Shown one piece after another: positions 1 through 8,667 of a stretch of 64,000 nucleotides of DNA; the first letter of the stretch is position 1, and the number at the start of each line of letters is the position of its first letter. This stretch comes from Brevundimonas poindexterae (GTDB lineage Bacteria; Pseudomonadota; Alphaproteobacteria; Caulobacterales; Caulobacteraceae), in the NCBI RefSeq assembly GCF_020524625.1, contig NZ_JAIVLL010000001.1, positions 310,001 through 374,000 of the forward strand. The letters are read 5' to 3'. Both the position numbers and the translations under genes were made by a program. The notes beneath the pieces are model-generated. The model had not been told where the DNA came from, did no database searches, and saw only the letters and a list, made by a program, of their open reading frames with translations.

Positions 1-93
1 GGCCGACACGAACAGCACGACGCGACCGCGATGTCCGCGCCCGGGGCCCAGGGCGGCCCACAGTTCTGCCATTTCGGTCGTCAGATCGATCAT
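1..93 (-). CDS. Exopolysaccharide tyrosine-kinase-like ATPase, N-terminal fragment (partial)
   Basis: This is the 5' end of a gene that runs off the left edge; only about 31 codons are visible. The fragment ends in RGRVVLFVSA, which resembles the beta strand just before the Walker A loop in CpsD/CapB-type polysaccharide tyrosine autokinases. The ATG at 93 lies about 50 bases after the stop of the Wzz-like gene on the same strand, and co-polymerase followed by kinase is the usual order. The P-loop itself is outside the window, so the assignment rests on the short motif and context. A second in-frame ATG lies seven codons downstream. Confidence 0.5.
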   Translation of the reverse strand, partial: MIDLTTEMAELWAALGPGRGHRGRVVLFVSA

Positions 94-144
94 CGAATCG
101 GTGTCACACGCCTCACCACGCCCGAGGCTACCATGCGCGCGGCC

Positions 145-1587
145 TCACCGGGCCTTCATCGGCGCGACGGCCAGTACCGGCATATCGAGGGTGCGCCCGA
201 CCACTTCGGCAGTGGCGAAGTCGCGCCGCGAGAAGATCCGGACCAGACCCACGCACAGGGCGGTGAAGCCCGCGAACAGGATGACCAACGCCAGCAGCGG
301 CAGCTTCAGGCTCTTGCCGGTCGTCGGCGCGACGGCCCGCTCGATGACGGTCACATTGTCGGCGCCGGCCTGAACCAGCGCACTGTCCGCGCGGCTCTGG
401 GATGTTCGCTGCTGGAACTCGCGGATGTTGGCCGACAGCACCTCGCGCTCACTGGCCAAGGTGGCGTTCTGCGACTCGACCTGGATCAGGTCGGACTGGC
501 GTGCCTTGATCTGTTCCAACTGCCTGTCGAGCGTGGCCAGCCGGGCCTGAAGCGAATCGCGATCAGCCTGAAGGTTGATGCGAGTGGTCTCGAGCTCGGT
601 CCAGATGGGGTTCGGCCCGGTACGGACCTCCCTCACGCCGACACCGCCGCCCGAGGCGACATAGTTCTCCAGCTGGGCGATGCGCGCCTCGATGTCGCGC
701 ACCGGCTGTGAGTCCGGCAGGTAGCGCGCCAGCAGGGCCTCGCGCTCATTGCGGGCCTGCAGAATCTGGTCCTGGGCCGAGACGTTCAGGTCCTGCTGCA
801 GAGCGATTTCCGGCGGCGTCTGCGCCAGCTGTGCCTCCAGCGTGCGGAGGCGCTGGTCGGTCTGGTTCAACTGGGCCTGGGTCGACAGGCGGTCCGCGTA
901 CACCGTCTGGTAGCTGGTCGCATATCCCGCCTTCGCGGCCGCGAAATCGCCAATGTCGTTGGACCGCAGGAAGGCCTGATACTCGGCATCGGCCCGGGCC
1001 AGATCGTCCTCGAACGCCTGTTGCTGGGCCAGATTGGCATCGGTGCTGCGGTCGGTGAACAGCTCGCGCCGGTAGGCCAGATAGGCATCCACGATGGCGT
1101 TCAGAACGGTGGCCGAGCGCTGGGCATTGCCGCTTTCATAGCCCACCGCGATGACCGGGCTGCCGGGTGACACCCCGATCTTCAGGCCACCCGCCAGTGC
1201 CTTCATGGCCTGAGCCTCCTGGGCCGCGCGACTGCCGCTGGCCTTGTCGCCCAGAATGGCGGCCGGGCCGAGCGTGCGCACGACCTGCTGCTTGACCTCC
1301 TGGCTGTCCAGGATGGCGGCTTCGGATTGGGTCACGGCATCTGCGTCGGGCGCCTGCCCGCGCTCCGTCAGACCTACGCGTGGCTGATAGACATATTCCT
1401 GACCGACGCCTGCGAAAATTCGGGCCTCGGCGGTGTAGGTCTTCTTCAGGGTCATGACCGCCACGGTGCCGAGCGCGACGATGACGAGGAACACCAGCAG
1501 CATCACGCCGATCTGGCGGATCAAAAGGCCGACTATGTCCGCCAGGTCGTACCGCGGTCGGGCGGAATATGTGGCGGCGGAACGCAT
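145..1587 (-). CDS. Wzz/GumC-type polysaccharide co-polymerase (chain-length determinant)
   Basis: This 480-residue inner-membrane protein has a transmembrane segment near the N-terminus (QIGVMLLVFLVIVALG), a long periplasmic domain rich in Gln, Ala and Glu with coiled-coil character, and a second membrane segment near the C-terminus (LPLLALVILFAGFTALC). That is the architecture of Wzz/GumC co-polymerases, which set polysaccharide chain length and work with an outer-membrane Wza channel. A Wza-like gene is divergent on the other side of the promoter region and a kinase-like gene follows. The start was placed at the ATG at 1587 because the open frame upstream is Arg/Pro-rich and runs into the divergent gene. 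Confidence 0.85.
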   Translation of the reverse strand: MRSAATYSARPRYDLADIVGLLIRQIGVMLLVFLVIVALGTVAVMTLKKTYTAEARIFAGVGQEYVYQPRVGLTERGQAPDADAVTQSEAAILDSQEVKQQVVRTLGPAAILGDKASGSRAAQEAQAMKALAGGLKIGVSPGSPVIAVGYESGNAQRSATVLNAIVDAYLAYRRELFTDRSTDANLAQQQAFEDDLARADAEYQAFLRSNDIGDFAAAKAGYATSYQTVYADRLSTQAQLNQTDQRLRTLEAQLAQTPPEIALQQDLNVSAQDQILQARNEREALLARYLPDSQPVRDIEARIAQLENYVASGGGVGVREVRTGPNPIWTELETTRINLQADRDSLQARLATLDRQLEQIKARQSDLIQVESQNATLASEREVLSANIREFQQRTSQSRADSALVQAGADNVTVIERAVAPTTGKSLKLPLLALVILFAGFTALCVGLVRIFSRRDFATAEVVGRTLDMPVLAVAPMKAR

Positions 1588-1637
1588 ACGGGCGGAGAAT
1601 CCTGTCGAGAGGGTCAGCCGATCCTCAATGGGCGGCG

Positions 1638-1652
1638 TTAACCATCGGTTAC
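1638..1652. promoter_or_regulatory. CtrA-like box between divergent polysaccharide genes
   Basis: The sequence TTAA, seven bases, then TTAC matches the Caulobacter CtrA site (TTAA-N7-TTAA) at seven of eight half-site bases. It also forms the palindrome TAACC-ATC-GGTTA. It sits about 50-65 bases upstream of both divergent starts. Binding is inferred from sequence only. Confidence 0.35.
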
Positions 1653-1706
1653 CCACGTTCCCCGACAGTGCCTGTACCTGATCAGAATGAGTCGGAACGG
1701 GACGGA

Positions 1707-2441
1707 ATGACGGTCGATCGCAGACACCTGCTGCTGCTGGGCGCGGCGCTCGGGCTTTCGGCCTGTGGCGGGAATGGCGGCCGCATGCCGCAACCGGGCT
1801 ACGGGCGGGTCGCACCGGCGTCGGCCAGCAGCTTCCCCGACATTCCGTTTGCCGACTGGACCGACGCCGAGCCCGAGTACGTCCTTTATCCGGGGGATGA
1901 GATCGAGGTCGCCACGCCGACGGCGCCCGAGTTGACCCGGACCGTGCGCGTCGGGCCCGATGGCCGCGTGTCCCTGCCCCTCGTCGGGCAGGTGATGGCG
2001 GCGGACCGCACCCTGTTCGAACTGGAATCCGCGGTCAGCGACGCCCTGTCGAGCGAACTGGTCCGGCCGGTTGTCGAGGTGACCCTGAAGCAGGCCGGGC
2101 CGCTCAAGGTGTGGGTGGATGGAGAGGTTCGTACGCCGGGGGTCTATGACATGGCCGGCGACATCGATGCCTATCAGGCCATCATCCAGGCGGGCGGCTT
2201 CCTGCCGACCGCCAAGCCGACCCAGGTCGCCCTGATCCGGCGCGGGCCCGGCGGCACCCGGATGATGCGGGTGCTGGACCTCCGGCCCCGGCGCGGCGAG
2301 ATCGTCGCCCTGCGGCGAGGCGACATCCTGTTCGTGCCGCGCTCCAACCTGGGCGAGCTGGCCAACTTCTTCACCCAGATCCGCAACGCCCTGCCCATCG
2401 GGTTCACCTACACGATCAACGGGCAGTACCAGCAGTTCTAG
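1707..2441 (+). CDS. Wza-like polysaccharide export lipoprotein
   Basis: This 244-residue protein starts with a lipoprotein signal (LLLLGAALGLSACGG, lipid Cys at residue 20). A poly-export domain follows (YVLYPGDEIEVATPTAPELT, then GPDGRVSLPLVGQV) and then an SLBB-type domain (VWVDGEVRTPGVYDM, IIQAGGF). The family forms the outer-membrane channel for capsule or exopolysaccharide, partnering the Wzz-type protein encoded divergently. ATG 1707 was chosen because the signal sequence begins there and a purine-rich GGGACGG lies just upstream. The stop codon overlaps that of the convergent Sel1-like gene at 2438-2441. Confidence 0.88.
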   Translation: MTVDRRHLLLLGAALGLSACGGNGGRMPQPGYGRVAPASASSFPDIPFADWTDAEPEYVLYPGDEIEVATPTAPELTRTVRVGPDGRVSLPLVGQVMAADRTLFELESAVSDALSSELVRPVVEVTLKQAGPLKVWVDGEVRTPGVYDMAGDIDAYQAIIQAGGFLPTAKPTQVALIRRGPGGTRMMRVLDLRPRRGEIVALRRGDILFVPRSNLGELANFFTQIRNALPIGFTYTINGQYQQF

Positions 2442-2737
2442 GCGGCGAGCGTGGCCGAGCCTGCGTCGATCCAGCGGCGCGCGGCCCGTTGGGCCTCGCT
2501 GATTTCCTCGCGGTCCATCTCCATCGACATCTCGCGCCGATAGTCGCGGGCCTCGATCGAGCCCTTCATGGCCGCCAGGTTGAAGATCATGTGGGCCGAC
2601 ACGCGGTCGAGGGGACAGCCCCCCTGCCCGGCCGAATACATCAGGCCCAGTTTGAACAGGGCGTCGCCGTCCATGTCCGGGGTGGGCAGCGGCAGGCCGC
2701 CCGGTTCAGCGTCGTGCGCCATTTCTTGCGCCGTCAT
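2438..2737 (-). CDS. Sel1-repeat-like small protein
   Basis: This is a 99-residue acidic protein. The segment ALFKLGLMYSAGQGG, then AHMIFNLAAMKGSIEAR, matches the paired helices of a Sel1/TPR-like repeat (LG.MY..G.G, then A..W...AA..G). The rest of the chain has no recognisable domain. ATG 2737 is preferred over an upstream ATG at 2761 because GGAGGG lies six bases before it. Its terminator region is shared with the convergent Wza-like gene. Function is unknown; Sel1 repeats usually bind proteins. Confidence 0.65.
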   Translation of the reverse strand: MTAQEMAHDAEPGGLPLPTPDMDGDALFKLGLMYSAGQGGCPLDRVSAHMIFNLAAMKGSIEARDYRREMSMEMDREEISEAQRAARRWIDAGSATLAA

Positions 2738-2875
2738 CTCAGTCCCTCCAGCCGAGGCCATTCTGGCCCGCCGATGGTCCCGATAAAACCGGTCGCGATT
2801 GAAGTTAGCGTTAACAGCAGAGGGGCTCGCGACGACTTTTGTGTCACCAAGTCATGAACGCAAGTTGCTGTATTT

Positions 2876-2924
2876 ACTGGGCGTCAATCGCTTGTTGAGG
2901 CCCGCTTTACGGTTGACGCCCAGT
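2876..2924. repeat. 12-bp perfect inverted repeat downstream of the GST gene
   Basis: ACTGGGCGTCAA at 2876-2887 is repeated inverted as TTGACGCCCAGT at 2913-2924, with a 25-base spacer. It lies one base after the GST stop codon. It could act as a 3'-end hairpin for the GST transcript, but no T-run follows it on either strand. Confidence 0.6.
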
Positions 2925-2925
2925 G

Positions 2926-3651
2926 TCAGGCCTTGCGGGCGCGCTGGCCGAACAGAAGCTTGCGTGCGTCTTCCGCGTCCTTGCCAGCGGCGCCCAGATT
3001 ACCGCGCAGTTCGTCGCCCACGGCCCTCCCTGCCTTGACGGCCGGGCGGGCGCCGACCCGGTCCAGCCAGGCGGCGAGGTTGGGGAATTCGGCCAGGTCC
3101 TGTCCCTGATGGGTCGGCAGGATCCACGGCCATATAGCCATGTCGGCAATGGAATAGTCCCCGGCGACGAATTCACGGTCGGCCAAACGGCGATCCAGCA
3201 CACCATAGAGACGATGGGTCTCGTCCGTATAGCGGCGCACACCATAGGCGATCTGGCGCTGGTCCTTGATCATGGCCGGCGCATATTGGCGGAAGTGATG
3301 GGTCTGACCTGCCATGGGGCCCAGACCGCCGACCTGCCAGAACAGCCACTGGTCGACCTCGACGCGCTTGCGCACATCCTCGGGATAGAACTGGCCCGAT
3401 TTCAAAGCCAGGTACTGAAGGATCGCTCCGGACTCGAAGATCGAGAGCGGCTGGCCGTCGGGCCCGTCCGGATCGACGATGGCCGGCATCCGGCCGTTGG
3501 GGCTGATGGCCTGGAAGGCCGGCTCGAACTGCTCGCCCCGGCCGATGTTCACGGGCTTCAGCTCATAGGGCAGTCCCATCTCTTCGAGGGCGATGGACAC
3601 CTTCCAGCCGTTCGGCGTGGGCCAGTACCAGAGTTCGATGGGTTGGGTCAT
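2926..3651 (-). CDS. Glutathione S-transferase, YfcG/YghU-like (disulfide-bond oxidoreductase type)
   Basis: This 241-residue protein has a thioredoxin-fold N-terminal domain opening with [17 protein letters not shown] and carrying the glutathione site [12 protein letters not shown] and the segment [11 protein letters not shown]. The C-terminal helical domain holds [14 protein letters not shown] and the closing motif [11 protein letters not shown]. The PTPNG start and the WQVGGLGPM stretch are typical of the nu-class enzymes YfcG and YghU, which reduce disulfides using glutathione. AGGAGG lies seven bases before ATG 3651. It appears monocistronic. Confidence 0.9.
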   Translation of the reverse strand: MTQPIELWYWPTPNGWKVSIALEEMGLPYELKPVNIGRGEQFEPAFQAISPNGRMPAIVDPDGPDGQPLSIFESGAILQYLALKSGQFYPEDVRKRVEVDQWLFWQVGGLGPMAGQTHHFRQYAPAMIKDQRQIAYGVRRYTDETHRLYGVLDRRLADREFVAGDYSIADMAIWPWILPTHQGQDLAEFPNLAAWLDRVGARPAVKAGRAVGDELRGNLGAAGKDAEDARKLLFGQRARKA

Positions 3652-3811
3652 GCGGGGCCTCCTGCGCCTTGGTCCTGCATCTGGGCACCGGGCTGGCCCG
3701 CCACAAGGGCTTCCTGACCAGAGCGTTCAGGCGGGGTTCATTTCCGGACCGACAGCCTGTCGGCCTCGCGGATCACCTGATCCACCGGCCCCCCAAACCG
3801 GAGCATGTACC

Positions 3812-4387
3812 ATGAGGCATCTTTCCCGCGCGGCCATCGTCGCGCTCACCATGGCCACCCTGGCCGTTCCCGCCATCGCCGAAGCACAAAGCCGCCGCGA
3901 CCGCGACGACCGCCGCGAGTGGCGGCAGGACCGACGGGAGGACCGGCGCGACTACCGCCGTGACCGACGCGATGACCGGCGTGACTGGCGCCGCGACCGG
4001 CGTGAGGACCGTCGTGACTGGCGCAACGAACGCCGGGATGACCGGCGGGACTATCGGGATCACCGACGCGCCGACCGCTGGGATCGCAACAACCGCGACT
4101 GGTGGCGCGGCCGGTCGGACTTCCGTGACTATCGCGGGCGCCGCAACGGCTACTGGTATGCGCCGGGCTACGGCTATTACCGGGTCGAGCCGCGCTACTA
4201 CGGCTATCGCTGGCAACGCGGTTCACGGCTGCCGTCGACCTATCACCGCTATTATGTGCGGGATCCCTACTACTATGGACTGAGACCCGCGCCGCGCGGC
4301 TACCGCTGGGTCCATGCGGACAATGACATCCTGCTGGTGGCCCTGGCGACCGGCGTCATCGCGGACGTATTGCTGGACATCTGGTAG
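3812..4387 (+). CDS. RcnB-family periplasmic protein with Arg/Asp-rich repeat
   Basis: This 191-residue protein has a signal peptide ([20 protein letters not shown]), an Arg/Asp-rich middle built from variants of [12 protein letters not shown] (about residues 30-95), and a C-terminal RcnB-like domain ([18 protein letters not shown], then [19 protein letters not shown]). E. coli RcnB acts in periplasmic nickel/cobalt homeostasis; a metal role here is inference. CGGAG eight bases upstream supports ATG 3812. A paralogue follows after a terminator, so the two are probably separate transcripts. Confidence 0.75.
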   Translation: MRHLSRAAIVALTMATLAVPAIAEAQSRRDRDDRREWRQDRREDRRDYRRDRRDDRRDWRRDRREDRRDWRNERRDDRRDYRDHRRADRWDRNNRDWWRGRSDFRDYRGRRNGYWYAPGYGYYRVEPRYYGYRWQRGSRLPSTYHRYYVRDPYYYGLRPAPRGYRWVHADNDILLVALATGVIADVLLDIW

Positions 4388-4412
4388 CCTCCAGCAAGCT
4401 CCGATCGACAAG

Positions 4413-4440
4413 CCCCGCGTGGACAACCGCGCGGGGTTTT
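4413..4440 (+). terminator. Rho-independent terminator after the first RcnB-like gene
   Basis: The arms CCCCGCG and CGCGGGG are separated by ten bases and followed by TTTT. It lies 25 bases past the stop codon. Confidence 0.8.
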
Positions 4441-4548
4441 GCGTTTCGGCGGGTCAGATTTCGTTCACATACGGTTCAGCCTGTTCCTGCCAAGCCTTGG
4501 CACAGATCATCGATCGTGATGACAGACAGGGGCGACAAGGACATCGAG

Positions 4549-5442
4549 ATGAAACGTACCCTTTTGGTCTTCAGTGCCCTGACGGCGTTCGTGGCTCCGG
4601 CCATTGCGCCTGCGGTCGCCCAGGCCCAGCAGGCCGAGGCCCGTCAGGATCGCGGCGACCGCCGCAGCGAAGCACGCACCCAGCGCCGCGAACAGCGACG
4701 CGAGGACCGCCAGCAGCCGCAGACGCAACCTCCGCAACAGCCGCGGCAGGATCGGGGCGGCACACGTCAGGACCGCCGCGAAGACCGGCAGGACCGGCGA
4801 GAGGACCGTCGTGACGACCGGCAGGACCGGCGCCAGGATCGCCGCGAGGACCGGGGCGATCGCCGTCAGGATCGGGGCGAGAACCGGCAGGACCGCCGGG
4901 GTGACCGGGGCGAGAATCGTCAGGATCGGCGGGAGAACCGTCAGGACCGACGTGAGGATCGCCGCGACAACCGCCAGGATCGCCGTGAGGACCGCCAGGA
5001 TCGCCGCGAGGACCGCCGCGAGTGGCGTCAGGACCGGCGCGAGGACCGCTACGAAAACCGTCGTGACCGGCGCGACTACCGGGAGTTCCGGCGCAGCTGG
5101 AGCCGCGACAACTGGCGGCGCGACTGGGACCGTCGTCACCGCTCGGATTGGTGGCGCAACCACCGCTCGTTCCGGGGCTATTCCGGCGTCCGTGTCGGCT
5201 TCTACTTCGCCCCGGACTACGGCTACTATTCGGTGCCGCGCCAGTACTGGGGCCGCCGCTGGAGCGAGGGCGACTATCTGCCGTCGATCTTCTGGCGCTA
5301 CCAGCTGAATGACTATCGCACCTACGGGCTGGGCTTCCCGCCCCAGGGCACGCGCTGGGTCTACGTCGACAACCACATCTATCTGATCGACGAATATGAC
5401 GGCTACATCATCGACGTCGTCTACGACTTCTGGCGCTGGTAG
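4549..5442 (+). CDS. RcnB-family periplasmic protein with extended Arg/Asp/Gln repeat
   Basis: This 297-residue paralogue of the preceding protein has a signal peptide (LLVFSALTAFVAPAIAPAVA), a very long low-complexity block of QDRRED/NRQDRR units (about residues 35-180), and a C-terminal RcnB-like domain (YWGRRWSEGDYLPSIFWRYQ, then GFPPQGTRWVYVDNHIYLID). The charged block is about three times longer than in the neighbour, consistent with repeat expansion. ATG 4549 was chosen because it opens the signal peptide and AAGGA lies eight bases upstream. A periplasmic location is likely; what the charged block binds is unknown. Confidence 0.75.
   Translation: MKRTLLVFSALTAFVAPAIAPAVAQAQQAEARQDRGDRRSEARTQRREQRREDRQQPQTQPPQQPRQDRGGTRQDRREDRQDRREDRRDDRQDRRQDRREDRGDRRQDRGENRQDRRGDRGENRQDRRENRQDRREDRRDNRQDRREDRQDRREDRREWRQDRREDRYENRRDRRDYREFRRSWSRDNWRRDWDRRHRSDWWRNHRSFRGYSGVRVGFYFAPDYGYYSVPRQYWGRRWSEGDYLPSIFWRYQLNDYRTYGLGFPPQGTRWVYVDNHIYLIDEYDGYIIDVVYDFWRW
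4750..5085 (+). repeat. Degenerate in-frame tandem repeat encoding QDRRED-type units
   Basis: Short units such as CAGGACCGGCGN and GAGGACCGCCGN are repeated with variation, mostly in multiples of six or twelve bases so the frame is kept. Third positions differ between units, so the array is not recently homogenised. Long open frames on the other strand here follow from the base composition. Confidence 0.7.
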
Positions 5443-5463
5443 GCGTCAGGCCGCAATGACGAA

Positions 5464-5494
5464 GGGCCCGGAGAGCGATCTCCGGGCCCTTTTC
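5464..5494 (+). terminator. Strong rho-independent terminator after the second RcnB-like gene
   Basis: A perfect 11-bp stem (GGGCCCGGAGA and its complement) with a GCGA loop is followed by TTTT. AA lies on the other side of the stem, so it may also act weakly for gatB, which ends at 5540 on the minus strand. Confidence 0.9.
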
Positions 5495-5539
5495 CATGGC
5501 GCTCAAGCGGCGAGCAACTGCGTCGCGAGCGTCAGCGCA

Positions 5540-7045
5540 TCAGGCAATACCCAGCTTGGCCTTCAGGATCTCGTTGACGGCAGCCGGGTTGGCCTTGCCG
5601 CCGGTGGCCTTCATGACCTGACCGACGAACCAGCCGATGGCCTGGGGCTTTTCGGCGACGGCGGCGGCCTTGTCGGAGTTGGCGGCGATGATCTCGTCCA
5701 CCGCCTTCTCGATGGCGCCCGTGTCGGTGACCTGCTTCAGGCCATGCTTCTCCACCACCTCGGCGGGTGAGCCCTCACCGTTCCAGACGTGATCAAAGAC
5801 CTCCTTGGCGATCTTGGAAGAGATGACGTTCGTCTCGATCAGTTCGACCAGTTCGGCGACATGGGCTGCAGGGACCGGGCTCTGGTCGAAGTCCAGGTCG
5901 TTCGCAGCGAGCCGCGCCGACAGCTCATTGGTGACCCAGTTGGCGACCAGCTTGGCATCGCGCCCCTTGGCGGCGGCCTCGAAATAGTCGGCCTTGGCCT
6001 GTTCCGAGATCAGCACAATGGCGTCGTATTGCGACAGGCCGTAGTCGGCCATCAGCCGCTTGCGCTTGGCGTCGGGCAGTTCCGGCAGGGAGGCCTTGAT
6101 GCTGTCGATCCACGCCTGCTCGATTTCCAGCGGCAGCAGGTCCGGGTCGGGGAAGTAGCGATAGTCGTGCGCCTCTTCCTTGGAGCGCATCGAGCGGGTT
6201 TCGCCCTTCACCGGATCGAACAGCCGGGTTTCCTGGGTGATCGAGCCGCCGTCCTCGAGGATCTCGATCTGGCGACGAGCCTCATACTGGATCGCCTGAG
6301 AAATGAAGCGGAAGCTGTTGACGTTCTTGATCTCGCAGCGCGTGCCCAGATGGCTGAAGTCGCCCGTCGCCTTGAAGGCGTCATAGCCCCCGGCGCGGCA
6401 TACCGAGACGTTGACGTCAGCGCGCAGGTTGCCCTTCTCCATGTCGCCGTCGCAGGTGCCCAGATAGATCAGGATGGTCCGGATTTTCTTGACGTAGGCG
6501 ACCGCCTCTTCGGGCGTGCGCAGGTCCGGACGCGAGACGATCTCCATCAGGGCGGTGCCCGACCGGTTCAGGTCGACATAGCTCTCGGTCGGCGACAGGT
6601 CGTGGATCAGCTTGCCGGCGTCCTGTTCCAGGTGCAGGCGCTCGATACCGACGTTGAAGAAGCTGCCGTCCTCGGCCTCGACCTCGACCACGCCCTCACC
6701 GACGATCGGGTGATACAGCTGGCTGATCTGATAGCCGGTCGGCAGGTCGGGATAGAAATAGTTCTTGCGGTCGAACTGGCTGAATTTATTGATCTTGGCA
6801 TTCAGACCCAGGCCGGTGCGCACCGCCTGTTCCACGCAGAATTTGTTCAGCGTCGGCAGCATGCCGGGAAAGCCCGCATCGACCAGCGACACCTGTTCGT
6901 TCGGGCCGGCGCCAAAGCCGACAGCCGCCCCCGAGAACAGCTTGGCCTTCGACGCCACCTGGGCGTGGATCTCCAGCCCCATGACGATTTCCCAGTCGCC
7001 GGTACGGCCCCGGATGGTTTTGGTAGTGGTCGCGGTGTCAGTCAT
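5540..7045 (-). CDS. gatB: Aspartyl/glutamyl-tRNA(Asn/Gln) amidotransferase subunit B
   Basis: This 501-residue protein is full length for GatB. It begins with the family's [15 protein letters not shown] and contains DFNRSGT-like [20 protein letters not shown] and the segment [15 protein letters not shown]. The C-terminal YqeY/GatB tail ends at KAKLGIA. GatB is the kinase and tRNA-binding subunit of GatCAB, which amidates Glu-tRNA(Gln). Its ATG lies inside the last codons of the upstream membrane protein (8-base overlap), so the two are probably co-translated. gatC and gatA are in a separate cluster 1.6 kb away. Confidence 0.97.
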   Translation of the reverse strand: MTDTATTTKTIRGRTGDWEIVMGLEIHAQVASKAKLFSGAAVGFGAGPNEQVSLVDAGFPGMLPTLNKFCVEQAVRTGLGLNAKINKFSQFDRKNYFYPDLPTGYQISQLYHPIVGEGVVEVEAEDGSFFNVGIERLHLEQDAGKLIHDLSPTESYVDLNRSGTALMEIVSRPDLRTPEEAVAYVKKIRTILIYLGTCDGDMEKGNLRADVNVSVCRAGGYDAFKATGDFSHLGTRCEIKNVNSFRFISQAIQYEARRQIEILEDGGSITQETRLFDPVKGETRSMRSKEEAHDYRYFPDPDLLPLEIEQAWIDSIKASLPELPDAKRKRLMADYGLSQYDAIVLISEQAKADYFEAAAKGRDAKLVANWVTNELSARLAANDLDFDQSPVPAAHVAELVELIETNVISSKIAKEVFDHVWNGEGSPAEVVEKHGLKQVTDTGAIEKAVDEIIAANSDKAAAVAEKPQAIGWFVGQVMKATGGKANPAAVNEILKAKLGIA

Positions 7046-7586
7046 GCCCTGCTTCTAGGTCGGCGCCGTTATCCGGGGAAGTCATTTCAGGCGTTTTACG
7101 GCGGAACAGGCGTAAGAAAAACAGGCTGAGCACGGCGCCAATGGCCACGCAGACCAGCCCGATGAACACAAGCACGACTCCGGAAATCCGGACGTCGAGA
7201 GGGCCGGCAGGCATGTAGAGCAGCGACTGGGCATTTTGCGGATCAACGACCATCCAGATGCCGAGTGCGGTCCAGACCAACCCTATCGCGGCCATCAGAA
7301 CACCTGCGACCGCGACGATGCCCAGTGGAACGAACACCAGAAGCAGGCGCCGCAGAGTCGGGATCGCGCCAGGACCACCGAGCGCGCGCCTGTTCAGGCG
7401 GAGGCGCCAGACCAGCACCGCCATCGCCAGAACAGAGCCGAGAATCATCCCCCAGTTCAGCTGGTGCCGCCCCTGGGCGTCGTCCCCGGCCACACCGACG
7501 AACAGAACCAGCAGACATAGAGGAAGCGTCAGGCCGTAAACGACCATGGCGAACCGTCGAAAGAGCTTTACGACCCTTTGCTTCAT
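7038..7586 (-). CDS. Four-helix membrane protein of unknown function upstream of gatB
   Basis: This 182-residue protein has about four hydrophobic segments: [56 protein letters not shown] with its extension, and [20 protein letters not shown]. No family is recognised. AAAGAGGG just before ATG 7586 supports the start. Its 3' end overlaps gatB by eight bases, so it is the first gene of that transcript. The cytoplasmic tail is polar and acidic ([17 protein letters not shown]). Confidence 0.7.
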   Translation of the reverse strand: MKQRVVKLFRRFAMVVYGLTLPLCLLVLFVGVAGDDAQGRHQLNWGMILGSVLAMAVLVWRLRLNRRALGGPGAIPTLRRLLLVFVPLGIVAVAGVLMAAIGLVWTALGIWMVVDPQNAQSLLYMPAGPLDVRISGVVLVFIGLVCVAIGAVLSLFFLRLFRRKTPEMTSPDNGADLEAGHD

Positions 7587-7698
7587 CCCTCTTTCCTACT
7601 GGGCAGACGAAAGAACGGGAAGGCATGCGGACGCTTGGTCTTGAGCCCGTCACGAAATCGGGGTTCTCTGGCCGGATCGAAACCGGGAGGAGCCCCCC

Positions 7699-8019
7699 AT
7701 GTCCAGAATTCTTGCCGCCGCTGCCATCGCTGCCCTGTCGACGGGTGTCCTCACCGCGCCGGCCCTTGCCCTGACCGCCACGCCGGTGATCGTCGCCGTT
7801 GCCGACCATCCGACCATCGACAGCCCGATCAAGGACCTGCTGGCTGATCCGGCGACCGCTGCCATCCTCGACAAGCACCTGCCGGGCATCGCCGACCACC
7901 CGGCCCGTCCCCAGTTCGAAGGCATGACGCTTGCTGAGGTGATGCCCTACTCCGAAGGCGCCATCACCCAGGACATCATCGACGCCATCGACGCAGACAT
8001 CAAAGCGCTGGAAGAGTAG
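7699..8019 (+). CDS. Small secreted protein of unknown function
   Basis: This 106-residue protein has a clear signal peptide (ILAAAAIAALSTGVLTAPALA). The mature part, about 80 residues, is helical and acidic, with DSPIKDLLADPATAAILDKH, then EGMTLAEVMPYSEGAIT and DAIDADIKAL. The same helix pattern occurs, from memory, as a terminal module on some secreted hydrolases of Caulobacterales and Sphingomonads; that link is recollection rather than a search result. GGAGG lies eight bases upstream of ATG 7699. It is monocistronic, between genes on the opposite strand. Confidence 0.7.
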   Translation: MSRILAAAAIAALSTGVLTAPALALTATPVIVAVADHPTIDSPIKDLLADPATAAILDKHLPGIADHPARPQFEGMTLAEVMPYSEGAITQDIIDAIDADIKALEE

Positions 8020-8028
8020 GCCATCTGC

Positions 8029-8667
8029 TTAGCGGCTCAGGTCAAAGCCCAGGCGCTGGGCCGCATCCCGCTCCGAGACGTCCTTGCCGAAAATCAGCGG
8101 GCCGACGACCTTTGCCACTGCAAAGTCGTAGATCCATTTGTAGTGGCGGAAATTGTATTCGATCGTGCGGGGCCGCCTACCCGGTAGCGTCTTGAACTGT
8201 TTGTAAGCACGATGGATTTCTGTGCCGCACGGATCGTCAGAGAACTGGTGCGCCAGTGCTCCGAACAGTATGCGATCCGCGGTCCAGATGCCTTTGCCAA
8301 AATCGCTCGCCTCGTAGCGTTCAATGTCGACCGGTATAAGCTCGGCGAACCGAAGTCTCGCCCGCGCCTCATCCACGGGCAGGCGGGACGGAGCATTCAA
8401 CAGGACTATGTCTGCCGCGATGGGGAGCGCGTCGTTCGGGCGTAGCAGATCGATCCGATTCCACCACATGATCCGGTTATGGACGAGATTCATGCCCCAA
8501 ACGGCATGGCGGCACAGAAACCCGAGCATGAAGTCGCTGTGCCAGGCCTCGGGATCGGCCAGATCAAACCGGCGTGAGGCCGAAGCGGCCATATCGAACG
8601 TGAACCGCGACGCCACCTCGCCGTCCCGGAAATAGAGCGCGCGTTTTCTAGTGTCGACTACCACCAC
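8029..8667 (-). CDS. Hypothetical protein translationally coupled to gatA
   Basis: This 212-residue protein matches no family I recognise. It has no signal peptide or membrane segment and is rich in Trp, His and Phe ([19 protein letters not shown], then [16 protein letters not shown]). The frame opens with GTG codons at 8667 that overlap the last ten bases of gatA, so translation is probably coupled. Codon use looks less GC-biased than gatA. An enzyme or binding role cannot be assigned. Confidence 0.6.
   Translation of the reverse strand: MVVVDTRKRALYFRDGEVASRFTFDMAASASRRFDLADPEAWHSDFMLGFLCRHAVWGMNLVHNRIMWWNRIDLLRPNDALPIAADIVLLNAPSRLPVDEARARLRFAELIPVDIERYEASDFGKGIWTADRILFGALAHQFSDDPCGTEIHRAYKQFKTLPGRRPRTIEYNFRHYKWIYDFAVAKVVGPLIFGKDVSERDAAQRLGFDLSR

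Noticed and set aside
2..711. Open frame on the plus strand at the left edge
   Set aside because: It is antisense to the co-polymerase gene and has no domain.
4507..5376. Long open frame on the minus strand across the second RcnB-like gene
   Set aside because: Its sequence is Val/Ala/Pro/Ile repeats that mirror the Arg/Asp codons of the real gene; no start signal and no domain.
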